Source of the DNA: Clostridia bacterium
GTDB taxonomy: Bacteria > Bacillota > Clostridia > Oscillospirales > RGIG577
Length of the DNA stretch: 64,000 nucleotides
Assembly: GCA_017513095.1 (NCBI GenBank)
Contig: JAFWDJ010000011.1
Location: 64,731-128,730, forward strand
Reading direction: 5' to 3'
Shown here: in pieces, positions 27,834-35,020 of the stretch
Numbering within the stretch: position 1 is the stretch's first letter
Layout of the letters: each line of letters opens with the position of its first letter
Made by a program: the position numbers and the translations under genes
Notes under the pieces: model-generated
Seen by the model: only the letters and a program-made list of their open reading frames with translations
Database searches by the model: none
Told to the model about the DNA's origin: nothing

Positions 27834-28751
27834 TTAATCTTCCTTTATAAGCTCTTTAAGCGACGCCGCAAGGCCGCCCAGAGCCTGTATCTCCGACGGG
27901 ATGATTATCTTCGTCGCATTGCCCTCGCTTACGTGCTCGAGCGCCTCAAAGCTCTTTAACATAAGCACTGCGCGGTCGGGCTCTGCAGCCTTTATCTTGC
28001 GAAGACCCTCGGCGGTAGCCTCCTGAACCTTCAGAATTGCCTCTGCCTCGCCCTCGGCCCTTCTTATCTGCGACTCCTTCTGAGCCTCAGCCGCAAGGAT
28101 TGCGGACTGCTTGTCGGCCTCCGCCTGAAGGATCACCGACTCCTTCTGGCCCTCGGCCACGAGTATAGCCGCTCTCTTTTCGCCTTCCGCGCGAAGGATT
28201 GCCTCGCGGCGCTCGCGCTCCGCCTTCATCTGCTTTTCCATGGCAACCTGAATCTCACGCGGCGGGATGATGTTCTTAAGCTCGACGCGGTTTATCTTTA
28301 TGCCCCACGCGTCGGTCGCAACGTCGAGTATCTCGCGCATCTTCGAGTTTATCGTATCTCTCGAGGTAAGCGTCTGGTCAAGCTCCATGTCGCCTATGAT
28401 GTTTCGAAGCGTCGTCGCGGTAAGATTCTCGATGGCGCGCATCGGGCTTTCAACGCCGTAAGCGTAGAGCTTGGGGTCGGTTATCTGGAAGAAAACGACC
28501 GTATCTATCTGTATCGTTACGTTATCCTTCGTGATAACGGGCTGGGGCTTAAAGTCGGCCACCTGCTCCTTAATGCTCACCTTTCTCGCTATTCTGTCAA
28601 CAAAAGGAATAAGGAAGTGAAGTCCCACGCCCCACGTGTTTATATACGCGCCGAATCGTTCGATAACGTAGGCCGAAGCCTGCGGCACGATCTTTATGCG
28701 GCTTATAAGGAAAATCACCACAAGAGCTAAAATAATAATAGGTACCAGCAT
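27834..28751 (-). CDS. SPFH/Band 7 (stomatin/QmcA-like) membrane protein
   Basis: A 305-residue protein. One N-terminal membrane anchor (about 2-19) is followed by the SPFH domain (IVPQASAYVIERFGAY through NRVELKNIIPPREIQ). A long Ala/Glu/Lys coiled coil follows (about 170-255, repeated A-E-G/A-x-K-E pattern), then a short hydrophobic tail. Such proteins scaffold membrane microdomains. The nfeD-type gene upstream on the same strand is the usual partner. Confidence 0.92.
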   Translation of the reverse strand: MLVPIIILALVVIFLISRIKIVPQASAYVIERFGAYINTWGVGLHFLIPFVDRIARKVSIKEQVADFKPQPVITKDNVTIQIDTVVFFQITDPKLYAYGVESPMRAIENLTATTLRNIIGDMELDQTLTSRDTINSKMREILDVATDAWGIKINRVELKNIIPPREIQVAMEKQMKAERERREAILRAEGEKRAAILVAEGQKESVILQAEADKQSAILAAEAQKESQIRRAEGEAEAILKVQEATAEGLRKIKAAEPDRAVLMLKSFEALEHVSEGNATKIIIPSEIQALGGLAASLKELIKED

Positions 28752-28778
28752 TATAATTACCTCCTTTTCATACTTCTT

Positions 28779-29222
28779 TTATAAGGTTCCCGGCACGGGC
28801 TCCACTATGAGCTTGACGCCGGATATCTCGCGGATCACGGCCTTGTCGCCCGACGAAAGCCTTATTTCGTCCGACACGGCTCTGGCGGTCCAGTCCTGGC
28901 CCATCACCTTTGCCGCGCCCTTTCCGAGAACGTTGTCGATATCCTCAGTTATAACGCATTCCATGCCGATAAGGCGGTCTGCGTTTGTCCTTTTGAGCTT
29001 GGGCGTGAGTATCTTTTTCACCACGCGGCGCGTTGAAAGTATGAGCACGATGGACACCGCTAAAAACAGCACTATCTGCCACACGGGCTCAAGCCCGAGA
29101 TGGGCGGCTATCATGGATACTATCGCGCCGAGGCAGAACCATATCGCCACGAGCTGCACGGAAAAGACCTCACAAAGCGCCGCGACAATTATAACCGCCA
29201 GCCAAATCCATATCCAGTTCAT
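28779..29222 (-). CDS. NfeD-like membrane protein
   Basis: A 147-residue protein with the start placed at MNWIWIWLAV (29222), preceded by GGGGG at 8 bases. Three N-terminal hydrophobic helices lead to a C-terminal OB-fold-like domain (about 75-147) with the G-x-G-K-x-V/A-x-x-x-G-x-x-W pattern of short NfeD proteins. It lies 27 bases before the SPFH gene, the standard NfeD/stomatin operon, and probably acts with it in membrane quality control. Confidence 0.88.
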   Translation of the reverse strand: MNWIWIWLAVIIVAALCEVFSVQLVAIWFCLGAIVSMIAAHLGLEPVWQIVLFLAVSIVLILSTRRVVKKILTPKLKRTNADRLIGMECVITEDIDNVLGKGAAKVMGQDWTARAVSDEIRLSSGDKAVIREISGVKLIVEPVPGTL

Positions 29223-29364
29223 CGAAACAGCCCCCTTTCTTTTCATAAAGACGCATCATGCGACGCAAATGTTCCGCATTCGTCTAAGGTAGCTTACGAT
29301 AAAATAATACAATATATTTATGTATAATTTGTAAAAAATAAATCAATAGGCCGTAAATTCGGTC

Positions 29365-31197
29365 TTACTTCTTCGCGTCGGCCTTAAGGCGCGCCTCCTG
29401 CTTCATGCGCTCCTCCTTCGAAAGATACTTCTTTCTTAAACGAAGGAAGTTGGGCGTTACCTCCAAAAGCTCGTCCTCGGCGATAAATTCAAGGCACTGT
29501 TCGAGGCTCAGTACCTTGTGGGGCGTGAGCCTTAACGCCTCGTCGGAGCCGGAGGCGCGCATATTCGTAACGTGCTTCTTTTTGCAGACGTTCACGGCCA
29601 TGTCGCCGTCGCGGCTGTTCTCGCCCACTATCATGCCCTCGTACACATTAGTGTTGGGGCCGATAAAGAGCGTGCCGCGGTCCTGCGCGTTGTAAAGGCC
29701 GTACGTTACGGACTTGCCCGTTTCAAACGCCACGAGAGAGCCGCGCGTGCGCTCCTGAATTTCGCCGCGCATGGGCTCGTAGCCCTCGAATATCGAGTTT
29801 ATAACGGCCGTGCCCTTCGTTTTCGTCATCATTTCGCTTCTGTAGCCGATAAGGCCGCGCGAGGGCACTAAAAATTCAACGCGCGAGTAGCTCTGAGTGG
29901 GCGTGATCGAAAGAAGCTCGCCCTTGCGGAGGTTCGTGCTCTCGATAACGGTGCCGACGTATTCCTCGGGCGCGTCGACTACGAGACGCTCCATAGGCTC
30001 GCAGAGCTGTCCGTCGACCGTCTTTGTTATTATCTTCGGCTTCGATACGAGAAATTCATACCCCTGACGGCGCATATTCTCGATGAGCACCGCGATGTGA
30101 AGCTCGCCGCGTCCCGAAATCTTGAACGTGTCGGCGGAGTCGGTATCCTCGACCTTTAGACTTATATTCGATTCAAGCTCCTTATAGAGCCTGTCGCGCA
30201 GATGGCGCGAGGTGACGTATGAGCCGTCCTGACCTGCGAACGGGCCGTCGTTTACGGAGAAGTTCATCGTAAGGACGGGCTGGTCTACCTTTATCGCGGG
30301 CAGCGGCTCCGGCGCGTCGGGCGAACAGATGGAGTCGCCTATATTTATATCGGAAAGCGCCGATACGGCGACGATCTCGCCCGTAGACGCCTCTGAGACG
30401 GCTTCGCGCTTTAAGCTCTCGAACGTATAAAGGCCCGAGACCTTGGCCTTTACCACTTCGCCGTTCTGGCGGCAGACCGCTACCTGATCGTTTAACGCCA
30501 CGCGGCCGCGGTTAATTTTGCCCACGGCAATGCGTCCCGTATAATTGTCGTAGTCAATATTCGACACGAGCATCTGAAACGGGCCGTCCTCGACGCCGCA
30601 CGGCGGGTCTATTTTATCCTTTATTATATCGAAAAGCGGCTTTAACGTACCGTCGTGGCGGTCGGGGCTCAGCGAAGCCCAGCCGTCGCGGCCGGAGGCG
30701 AACACGACGGGCGAATCGAGATACGACTCGTCGGCCTCAAGGTCCAAAAGAAGCTCAAGCACCTCGTCTACCACCTCGTGCGGGCGCGCGTTCGGTCTGT
30801 CGGCCTTGTTTATTACGATTATCACCTTGAGCCCGAGCGCGAGCGCCTTTTTAAGTACGAAGCGCGTCTGCGGCATACAGCCCTCGAAGGCGTCCACGAG
30901 AAGGAGAACGCCGTCTACGAGCCCGAGGCTTCTTTCCACCTCGCCGCCGAAATCGGCGTGTCCGGGGGTGTCAACTATGTTTATTTTTATATCCTGATAA
31001 TATATTGCCGTATTTTTTGCAAGTATCGTTATGCCGCGCTCGCGTTCGAGGTCGTTAGAGTCCATGACGCGCTCGACCACCTGCTGATTTTCGCGGAATA
31101 TGCCGCTCTGGCGGAGCATCGCGTCGACGAGCGTCGTCTTGCCGTGATCGACGTGGGCAATTATAGCGATATTGCGGATGTTTTCCTGTTTAACCAT
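29365..31197 (-). CDS. typA: Ribosome-associated GTPase TypA/BipA
   Basis: A 610-residue translational GTPase. I chose the ATG at 31197 (MVKQENIRNIAII) with GAAGGTGAG upstream. G1 AHVDHGKTT, the switch RERGITILAKN, G3 DTPGHADFGGEVER and G4 NKADR are intact. The C-terminal EF-G-like domains and the basic BipA tail (Lys-rich end) follow. It is known to help ribosome assembly and stress growth. It has its own promoter and stands alone. Confidence 0.96.
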   Translation of the reverse strand: MVKQENIRNIAIIAHVDHGKTTLVDAMLRQSGIFRENQQVVERVMDSNDLERERGITILAKNTAIYYQDIKINIVDTPGHADFGGEVERSLGLVDGVLLLVDAFEGCMPQTRFVLKKALALGLKVIIVINKADRPNARPHEVVDEVLELLLDLEADESYLDSPVVFASGRDGWASLSPDRHDGTLKPLFDIIKDKIDPPCGVEDGPFQMLVSNIDYDNYTGRIAVGKINRGRVALNDQVAVCRQNGEVVKAKVSGLYTFESLKREAVSEASTGEIVAVSALSDINIGDSICSPDAPEPLPAIKVDQPVLTMNFSVNDGPFAGQDGSYVTSRHLRDRLYKELESNISLKVEDTDSADTFKISGRGELHIAVLIENMRRQGYEFLVSKPKIITKTVDGQLCEPMERLVVDAPEEYVGTVIESTNLRKGELLSITPTQSYSRVEFLVPSRGLIGYRSEMMTKTKGTAVINSIFEGYEPMRGEIQERTRGSLVAFETGKSVTYGLYNAQDRGTLFIGPNTNVYEGMIVGENSRDGDMAVNVCKKKHVTNMRASGSDEALRLTPHKVLSLEQCLEFIAEDELLEVTPNFLRLRKKYLSKEERMKQEARLKADAKK

Positions 31198-31242
31198 AAA
31201 TCTCACCTTCAATTAAAATTGCTTCAAAACAAAACACTCTAT

Positions 31243-31271
31243 ATGTTACCACACAAATCGGCGCAATACAA
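31243..31271 (-). promoter_or_regulatory. Promoter of typA
   Basis: TTGTAT (31271-31266), a 17-base spacer and TAACAT (31248-31243) on the minus strand, about 50 bases upstream of typA. Confidence 0.6.
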
Positions 31272-31323
31272 TAAAAGTATTGACCACATTTTTATATTTT
31301 GCCAAAAAAATTACCGTTTAAAA

Positions 31324-31352
31324 TTGCCAAACGCGAAATTATGAGTTATAAT
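31324..31352 (+). promoter_or_regulatory. Promoter of the Nudix gene
   Basis: TTGCCA (31324-31329), a 17-base spacer and a perfect TATAAT (31347-31352), about 55 bases upstream of the start. Confidence 0.75.
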
Positions 31353-31406
31353 AAAGTCATATAACAGAAAATAACATCGGATTTTCAAAAAAGGAGTTGT
31401 ATTTAT

Positions 31407-31802
31407 ATGCCTCAGGTTGTTACGGCACTCGTGGAAGACGGCGACAAGATCTTTATCGCACAGCGCAGCAAGGATGACGAGCTTCCGCTCATGTGGGAGT
31501 TCCCCGGCGGAAAGGTGCGCCCCGGCGAGCCCAGCGACGAAGCGATACAGCGCGAATACAAGGAGGAGCTGAACCTCGATATCGAGGTGACGGAGCTTTA
31601 CTCCAAGGGCGTTTACGCTTTCATGAAGTGGGAGGTTGAGGTCATGATGTACCGCGCGAAGATAGTCGGCGGCGAGCTTAAGCTAAACGAGCACAACGAC
31701 TATGCGTGGGTGACGCGAAAGGAGCTTAAGGATTACGAGATAATCCCGCCCTACAAGCATTTTTACGACCAGCTCGTAGCGGAAGGCGAAAAGGAAGCAT
31801 AA
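31407..31802 (+). CDS. MutT-type Nudix hydrolase (8-oxo-dGTP diphosphatase-like)
   Basis: A 131-residue protein. A complete Nudix box runs from GGKVRPGE through REYKEELNL (about residues 37-58), with Gly, Glu and the catalytic REXXEE in register. The preceding WEFPGGK is typical of MutT enzymes that remove oxidised nucleotides. The gene has its own promoter, AGGAG site and terminator. The exact substrate cannot be read from the sequence. Confidence 0.88.
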   Translation: MPQVVTALVEDGDKIFIAQRSKDDELPLMWEFPGGKVRPGEPSDEAIQREYKEELNLDIEVTELYSKGVYAFMKWEVEVMMYRAKIVGGELKLNEHNDYAWVTRKELKDYEIIPPYKHFYDQLVAEGEKEA

Positions 31803-31815
31803 AGCCTGAAAAAAG

Positions 31816-31847
31816 CAAACGGAAGCAAGCCTTCCGTTTGTTTTTTT
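31816..31847 (+). terminator. Terminator after the Nudix gene
   Basis: A perfect 10-bp stem (CAAACGGAAG / CTTCCGTTTG, 31816-31840) with a 5-base loop and a run of seven T's. Confidence 0.9.
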
Positions 31848-31894
31848 GCGAAAATATACGTATTTTCGGGATATGAGGAGGGGTTATTTTCCTC

Positions 31895-32036
31895 CGTCCA
31901 AAGCCTTCCCCTCCGAGGGGAAGGTGGCGGCGGGCCGTGACGGATGAGGTGCAGCGCCGCCACGGCGCGTTCGTCCCCAAAGGCTCCCTCCCCGAGGGAG
32001 CTGTCGGCGCCATCGGCGCTGACTGAGGGAGTTGAT
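31895..32036. repeat. Dispersed palindromic repeat
   Basis: Contains CCTTCCCCT-CCG-AGGGGAAGG (31904-31924), then GGTGGCGGCGGGCCGTGACG. A second GCTCCCTC-CCC-GAGGGAGC hairpin (31983-32001) leads into a GGCGCC-rich end and CTGAGGGAGTTG. The style matches short palindromic extragenic repeats that I recall from gut Clostridia. Related pieces lie at 32480-32512 and 38911-39023 in this window. Confidence 0.7.
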
Positions 32037-32136
32037 GCACAATTGCCCAATTATTTGCTTGAAATATTTTAAGAAGCTTTTTTCTAAGTTTTTAACCAAT
32101 CTTCCATATAGTAATGGTGCTTACACGCCAAATGAA

Positions 32137-32198
32137 GGAAGGTGATCGCCAGCCTAAAGCGGCCAACGAGCACCTTCCATAATAGGATTAAATCCTAT
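32137..32198. other. Unidentified double hairpin
   Basis: GGAAGGTG (32137-32144) pairs with CACCTTCC (32171-32178) around a 26-base loop that itself contains GGCC-type complementarity. It is followed at once by the perfect palindrome ATAGGATT-A-AATCCTAT (32182-32198). It has no T-tract and no coding context. It could be an IS200/IS605-type end or a small structured RNA, but nothing in the window confirms either. Confidence 0.4.
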
Positions 32199-32405
32199 AT
32201 TTATTAAAAGCAAAGCATAGTAAAAAGTCAAGTAAAAAAACACTGCATGTATACTAAATGTGTATTCTGCCCGAAAAGCGGCTTAGATATAACGAAGGAT
32301 GATTATTTCGTTATCATGTGCTGCCTTATTTATGCCCCTGCTTCCTGCTTATACATCTTTCTTTTTCAGAACTTCGTTCTAAAGAATTTTGTCGCCTCCC
32401 GCGGG

Positions 32406-32429
32406 GGTTCTTTTGGAAACAAAAGAACC
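32406..32429. repeat. Perfect inverted repeat
   Basis: GGTTCTTTTG-GAAA-CAAAAGAACC, a 10-bp stem with a tetraloop, inside the gene-free region. No gene upstream on either strand would use it as a terminator, so it is more likely part of a dispersed repeat. Confidence 0.55.
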
Positions 32430-32479
32430 AAAATCCGGGTCCCCGAAAAATACGTCCTGCGGATTTTTTGAGGTGGTTC

Positions 32480-32512
32480 AAGGGAAGGTGGCGGCGAAGC
32501 CGTCGGATGAGG
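32480..32512. repeat. Fragment of the dispersed palindromic repeat
   Basis: GGAAGGTGGCGGCGAAGCCG followed by TCGGATGAGGTG matches the centre of the 31895-32036 element with a few changes. Confidence 0.6.
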
Positions 32513-32530
32513 TGTCTCAATTCTTTCCCC

Positions 32531-32716
32531 CTACAGCATTCCCTTTATTTCCTCGCCGCCTATGGCAATAACGCTGCCCCAGTTTAAGAGTATGTCGGGG
32601 CCCTCGTCAAATTTTATCGCAACGCAGTCCTCTTCCCTCACTACATCGCGCACGCCTCCGAAAACAAGCGTCCTCGCCTCGTTGTCTATGTACATGATGA
32701 CGTATATTTCGTCCAT
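32531..32716 (-). CDS. Small protein of toxin cassette B, unknown function
   Basis: A 61-residue protein starting MDEIYVIMYIDNEAR, with GAAGGAAGGAA as ribosome site 5-8 bases upstream. It looks like a small beta-rich fold: alternating hydrophobic strands, acidic turns and no membrane segment. It follows a terminator-like hairpin downstream of the immunity gene. A copy truncated after codon 24 occurs in unit A (33800). It could be the next gene of the parent prophage carried along, or a third cassette component. Confidence 0.6.
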   Translation of the reverse strand: MDEIYVIMYIDNEARTLVFGGVRDVVREEDCVAIKFDEGPDILLNWGSVIAIGGEEIKGML

Positions 32717-32742
32717 GTTTGTTCCTTCCTTCGGGCATGAAA

Positions 32743-32763
32743 AAACCGCCTTATCGGCGGTTT
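32743..32763 (-). terminator. Terminator between immunity gene B and small gene B
   Basis: Minus strand AAACCGCC-GATAA-GGCGGTTTTTT. The same hairpin occurs in unit A at 33828-33846. Confidence 0.75.
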
Positions 32764-32777
32764 GCAGGCACATCATA

Positions 32778-33143
32778 TCAGTCATCATCGGGGTACTTAT
32801 CAAATACGCGGAAGTAGCACTTTGTGAGGACGTCGATTACCACATCCGCTTCGTCTTCCCCGAGTATTCCGTCGAGCCTTCCCTCCATCAGGTCTTCATA
32901 GTAGAGGTACAACTCATCCGTAAGCTCTGGCGTCAGTGTGTTGTTGTCGATTTCCCACTCAATCATCGGGAGCAGTACGTTTAACCGCTCGGCTTCTGCG
33001 AGTTTGTTCTCGTTAAATTCGTAAAGCCAAAAATTTTGAACGTCTTTACCGGTAAAAGGTTTGCCGGGTCTATCGCTCTGATTAGAGCGAATGCGCTCAA
33101 GCAACAAATCCTTACACTCTTCGTAAGTAATGTCGTACTTCAT
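32778..33143 (-). CDS. Putative immunity protein B
   Basis: A 121-residue strongly acidic protein starting MKYDITYEE. The ATG at 33143 overlaps the toxin B stop in ATGA, and GGAGG sits 8 bases upstream inside the toxin's last codons, so translation is coupled. The C-terminal 75 residues (WLYEFNENK onward) are nearly identical to immunity A, while the first 40 differ clearly. Acidic nature, size, order and coupling fit an immunity protein for the adjacent toxin. The family was not identified. Confidence 0.75.
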   Translation of the reverse strand: MKYDITYEECKDLLLERIRSNQSDRPGKPFTGKDVQNFWLYEFNENKLAEAERLNVLLPMIEWEIDNNTLTPELTDELYLYYEDLMEGRLDGILGEDEADVVIDVLTKCYFRVFDKYPDDD

Positions 33144-33730
33144 TTCTTTTTCCTCCATCTGTGCTTCCAAACGTCGCCTTCGGCGGCTTTGTTTGAAACA
33201 ACGTTAATCTCTACCTCAGGAAAAGCCTTTTTGAACTGCTCCATAACTCCTTGACAGCTTTCACACATTCCGCGTTCGGAAAGCATCGTTATTGATTTGA
33301 AAGGTGCCTTTTCATATAGGTCGGCGAAATATTCAAACAATTTTGCCTCTGTATCATGCTCTGTTTCTGTTCTTGGTTTTCTGCTTTTTAGCAACACATC
33401 TTTACAAGAAAAGCGTCGCTTGTCTCTCAATAATACTAATTCCGAAGATCCTCTGTACTTTCTCGCTTTAGCGGAATCTGAAATCTTACTGTTTAATTTA
33501 TACGCCTTTTTCCTTTCCCTGTCAATAAAGCTCTCTCCGTATTTTTCGTCCTGTTTCTTCTTCCACTGCTCATACGTCATATCGGCGGGCACGTAGTACG
33601 TCCCGCCTTCCGCATCTCTCGCCGCACGTTCGCCCGGGACGTCAAAATCGTCCTCAAAATACGGCGCCGTCGTCGTCCTGCACCATGGATGGAACGGCGG
33701 CGCCGTAACGCCCACCTCGCGTTCGCTCAT
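33140..33730 (-). CDS. MuF-fragment / deaminase-like toxin B
   Basis: A 196-residue protein from ATG at 33730, with GGAGG 8 bases upstream supplied by the broken small gene. Residues 1-50 (EVGVTAPPFHPWCRTTT) are the C-terminal end of a phage MuF/SPP1 gp7-type minor capsid protein. After a Lys-rich linker (about 50-100) comes a compact domain with DTEAKLFEYFA, then SERGMCESCQGVMEQF and FPEVEINVV. This layout (E-containing helix, strand, C-x-x-C helix, strand) matches deaminase-fold toxins of polymorphic systems. The head-assembly part of MuF is missing. Confidence 0.75.
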   Translation of the reverse strand: MSEREVGVTAPPFHPWCRTTTAPYFEDDFDVPGERAARDAEGGTYYVPADMTYEQWKKKQDEKYGESFIDRERKKAYKLNSKISDSAKARKYRGSSELVLLRDKRRFSCKDVLLKSRKPRTETEHDTEAKLFEYFADLYEKAPFKSITMLSERGMCESCQGVMEQFKKAFPEVEINVVSNKAAEGDVWKHRWRKKK

Positions 33731-33800
33731 CGCGCACGCCTCCGAAAACAAGCAGCCTCGCCTCGTTGTCTATATACATGATGACGTATACATCGTCCAT
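33654..33800 (-). pseudogene. Truncated small protein of cassette A
   Basis: Starts MDDVYVIMYIDNEARLLVFGG with a GGGAGGAAT ribosome site, and matches the 61-residue protein of unit B for 24 codons up to GVRD. It then runs into the MuF fragment of unit B in another frame, giving an unrelated 24-residue tail. The break marks the junction between the two cassettes and overlaps the start of toxin B. Confidence 0.75.
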
Positions 33801-33827
33801 GTTTATTCCTCCCTTCGGGCATGAAAA

Positions 33828-33846
33828 AACCGCCTTTTCGGCGGTT
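33828..33846 (-). terminator. Terminator between immunity gene A and small gene A
   Basis: Minus strand AACCGCC-GAAAA-GGCGGTTTTTT, the counterpart of the unit B hairpin. Confidence 0.7.
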
Positions 33847-33861
33847 CGCAGATATATCATA

Positions 33862-34215
33862 TCAGTCTTCGTCCGGGTACTTGTCGAATACGCGGAAGTA
33901 ACACTTGGTGAGAACATCTATAACAACGTCCTCTTCGTCCTCCCCCAGTATTCCGTCAAGCCGTCCCTCCATCAGATCCTCATAATAGAGGTACAGCTCA
34001 TCTTTCATCTCGGGCGTCAGTGTGTTGTTGTCAATTTCCCATTCGAACATTGGGAGCAGCACGTTAAGTCTTTCCGCTTCCGCAATTTTGTTTTCGTTAA
34101 ACTCATAAAGCCAAGAACTTTCAAGATACGCTCCTGTAATAGGGCGCCTCTTTATGGCTTGAATACGTCCAAGCATCATATCTTTACTACATTCATAAGT
34201 AATGTCATACTTCAT
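33862..34215 (-). CDS. Putative immunity protein A
   Basis: A 117-residue acidic protein from the ATG at 34215, coupled to toxin A by ATGA with GGAGG 8 bases upstream. From WLYEFNENKIAEAERLNVLL to the end it is almost the same as immunity B. The N-terminal part (CSKDMMLGRIQAIKRRP) differs. The divergence parallels the changed middle of toxin A, as expected for matched toxin and immunity specificities. Confidence 0.75.
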   Translation of the reverse strand: MKYDITYECSKDMMLGRIQAIKRRPITGAYLESSWLYEFNENKIAEAERLNVLLPMFEWEIDNNTLTPEMKDELYLYYEDLMEGRLDGILGEDEEDVVIDVLTKCYFRVFDKYPDED

Positions 34216-34784
34216 TTCTTTTTCCTCCTGTGCTTCCAAACATCGCCTTCAATTATTTTATTTGAAACAACGTTAATCTCCACCTCTGGAAAAGCTTTTT
34301 TGAACTGCTCCATAACACCCTGGCAGCTCTCACACATTCCACGTTCGGAAAGCATTGTTATGGATTTAAATGGTTTTCTTTCGTATAAATCTGCAAAAAA
34401 TTCAAACAACTTTGCCTCTGTGTCTTGATCTGTGTTGGTCCGCACCCCACCGTCTTTACATGGCACGTCTTTATAAATAAACCTTGGGGCTTCTTTCAAC
34501 AATACTAATTCCGAAGATCCTCTGTACTTAGTAGCTTTAGAGATATCTGAAATCTTACTGTTTAAATAATACGCCTTTTTCCTTTCCCTGTCAATAAAGC
34601 TCTCTCCGTATTTTTCGTCCTGTTTCTTCTTCCACTCCGGATATTTCATATCGTCCGGCACATAATACGTCTTTCCGTCCGCGTCCCTTGCGGCGCGTTC
34701 GCCCGGATCGTCAAAGTCGTCGTCAAATGCCGGCACCGTCGTTGTCCGGCACCACGGATGAAAGGGCGGCCTTCCTCTACCCAA
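34212..34784 (-). CDS. MuF-fragment / deaminase-like toxin A (5'-truncated)
   Basis: The open frame has 190 residues from a TTG at 34784. A TAA lies in frame five codons upstream, and there is no ribosome site, so the true start or expression is uncertain. MuF homology begins exactly at PPFHPWCRTTT. The C-terminal toxin domain (DTEAKLFEFFA, SERGMCESCQ, FPEVEINVV) is intact and close to copy B. The segment about 85-125 differs from B. This looks like a displaced toxin tip rather than a full capsid gene. Confidence 0.7.
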   Translation of the reverse strand: MGRGRPPFHPWCRTTTVPAFDDDFDDPGERAARDADGKTYYVPDDMKYPEWKKKQDEKYGESFIDRERKKAYYLNSKISDISKATKYRGSSELVLLKEAPRFIYKDVPCKDGGVRTNTDQDTEAKLFEFFADLYERKPFKSITMLSERGMCESCQGVMEQFKKAFPEVEINVVSNKIIEGDVWKHRRKKK

Positions 34785-34940
34785 AAATCGAACTTTTTAC
34801 ATAAAACCGTATTGATTTATTTATAACGGCGTGTTATCCTTATATTTGCTGAGGCGGAGGGGGTCCGACGCCGAAGCGACGTATATACCGACTGCCGCCG
34901 AAGCTTTTTCTGAGGCGAAAGGCGTGATTTAAGCATACTT

Positions 34941-34966
34941 AAAAAGCGCCCCGGGCGCTTTTTTGA
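34941..34966. terminator. Terminator-like hairpin
   Basis: AAAAAGCGCC-CCG-GGCGCTTTTTT, a tight stem upstream of the GNAT gene. It may end transcription entering from either side. The rest of 34785-35020 holds no gene. Confidence 0.6.
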
Positions 34967-35020
34967 TTTTGCGCCCCCCATAAAACGCGCCAAACTCATG
35001 TATAAAGGTGAACGAGTACT

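Larger units (their letters stand above)
31848..32530. other. Gene-free, repeat-rich stretch
   Basis: Nearly 700 bases without a credible gene. Small open frames on both strands have no ribosome sites and cross hairpins. It holds palindromic elements at 31895-32036, 32137-32198, 32406-32429 and 32480-32512, separated by AT-rich DNA (32040-32130 and 32200-32380). It borders the phage-derived toxin cassettes, so it may mark an old insertion site. Confidence 0.7.
32531..34784 (-). repeat. Tandem pair of MuF-toxin / immunity / small-protein cassettes
   Basis: Two diverged units of about 1.07 kb follow each other on the minus strand. Each has a MuF C-terminal fragment joined to a deaminase-like toxin, a coupled immunity gene, a terminator hairpin and a small gene. 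The shared segment CCTTTCCCTGTCAATAAAGC occurs at 34581 and 33512, giving the 1069-base offset. Unit A is 34784 to about 33731, unit B 33730 to 32531. Divergence is concentrated in the middle of the toxin and the N-terminus of the immunity protein. Confidence 0.85.

Noticed and set aside
31726..32099. Several overlapping minus-strand frames near the Nudix gene
   Set aside because: They translate dispersed palindromic repeats and the antisense of the Nudix gene.
32247..32471. 74-residue plus-strand frame in the repeat region
   Set aside because: It runs through a perfect inverted repeat and lacks a ribosome site.
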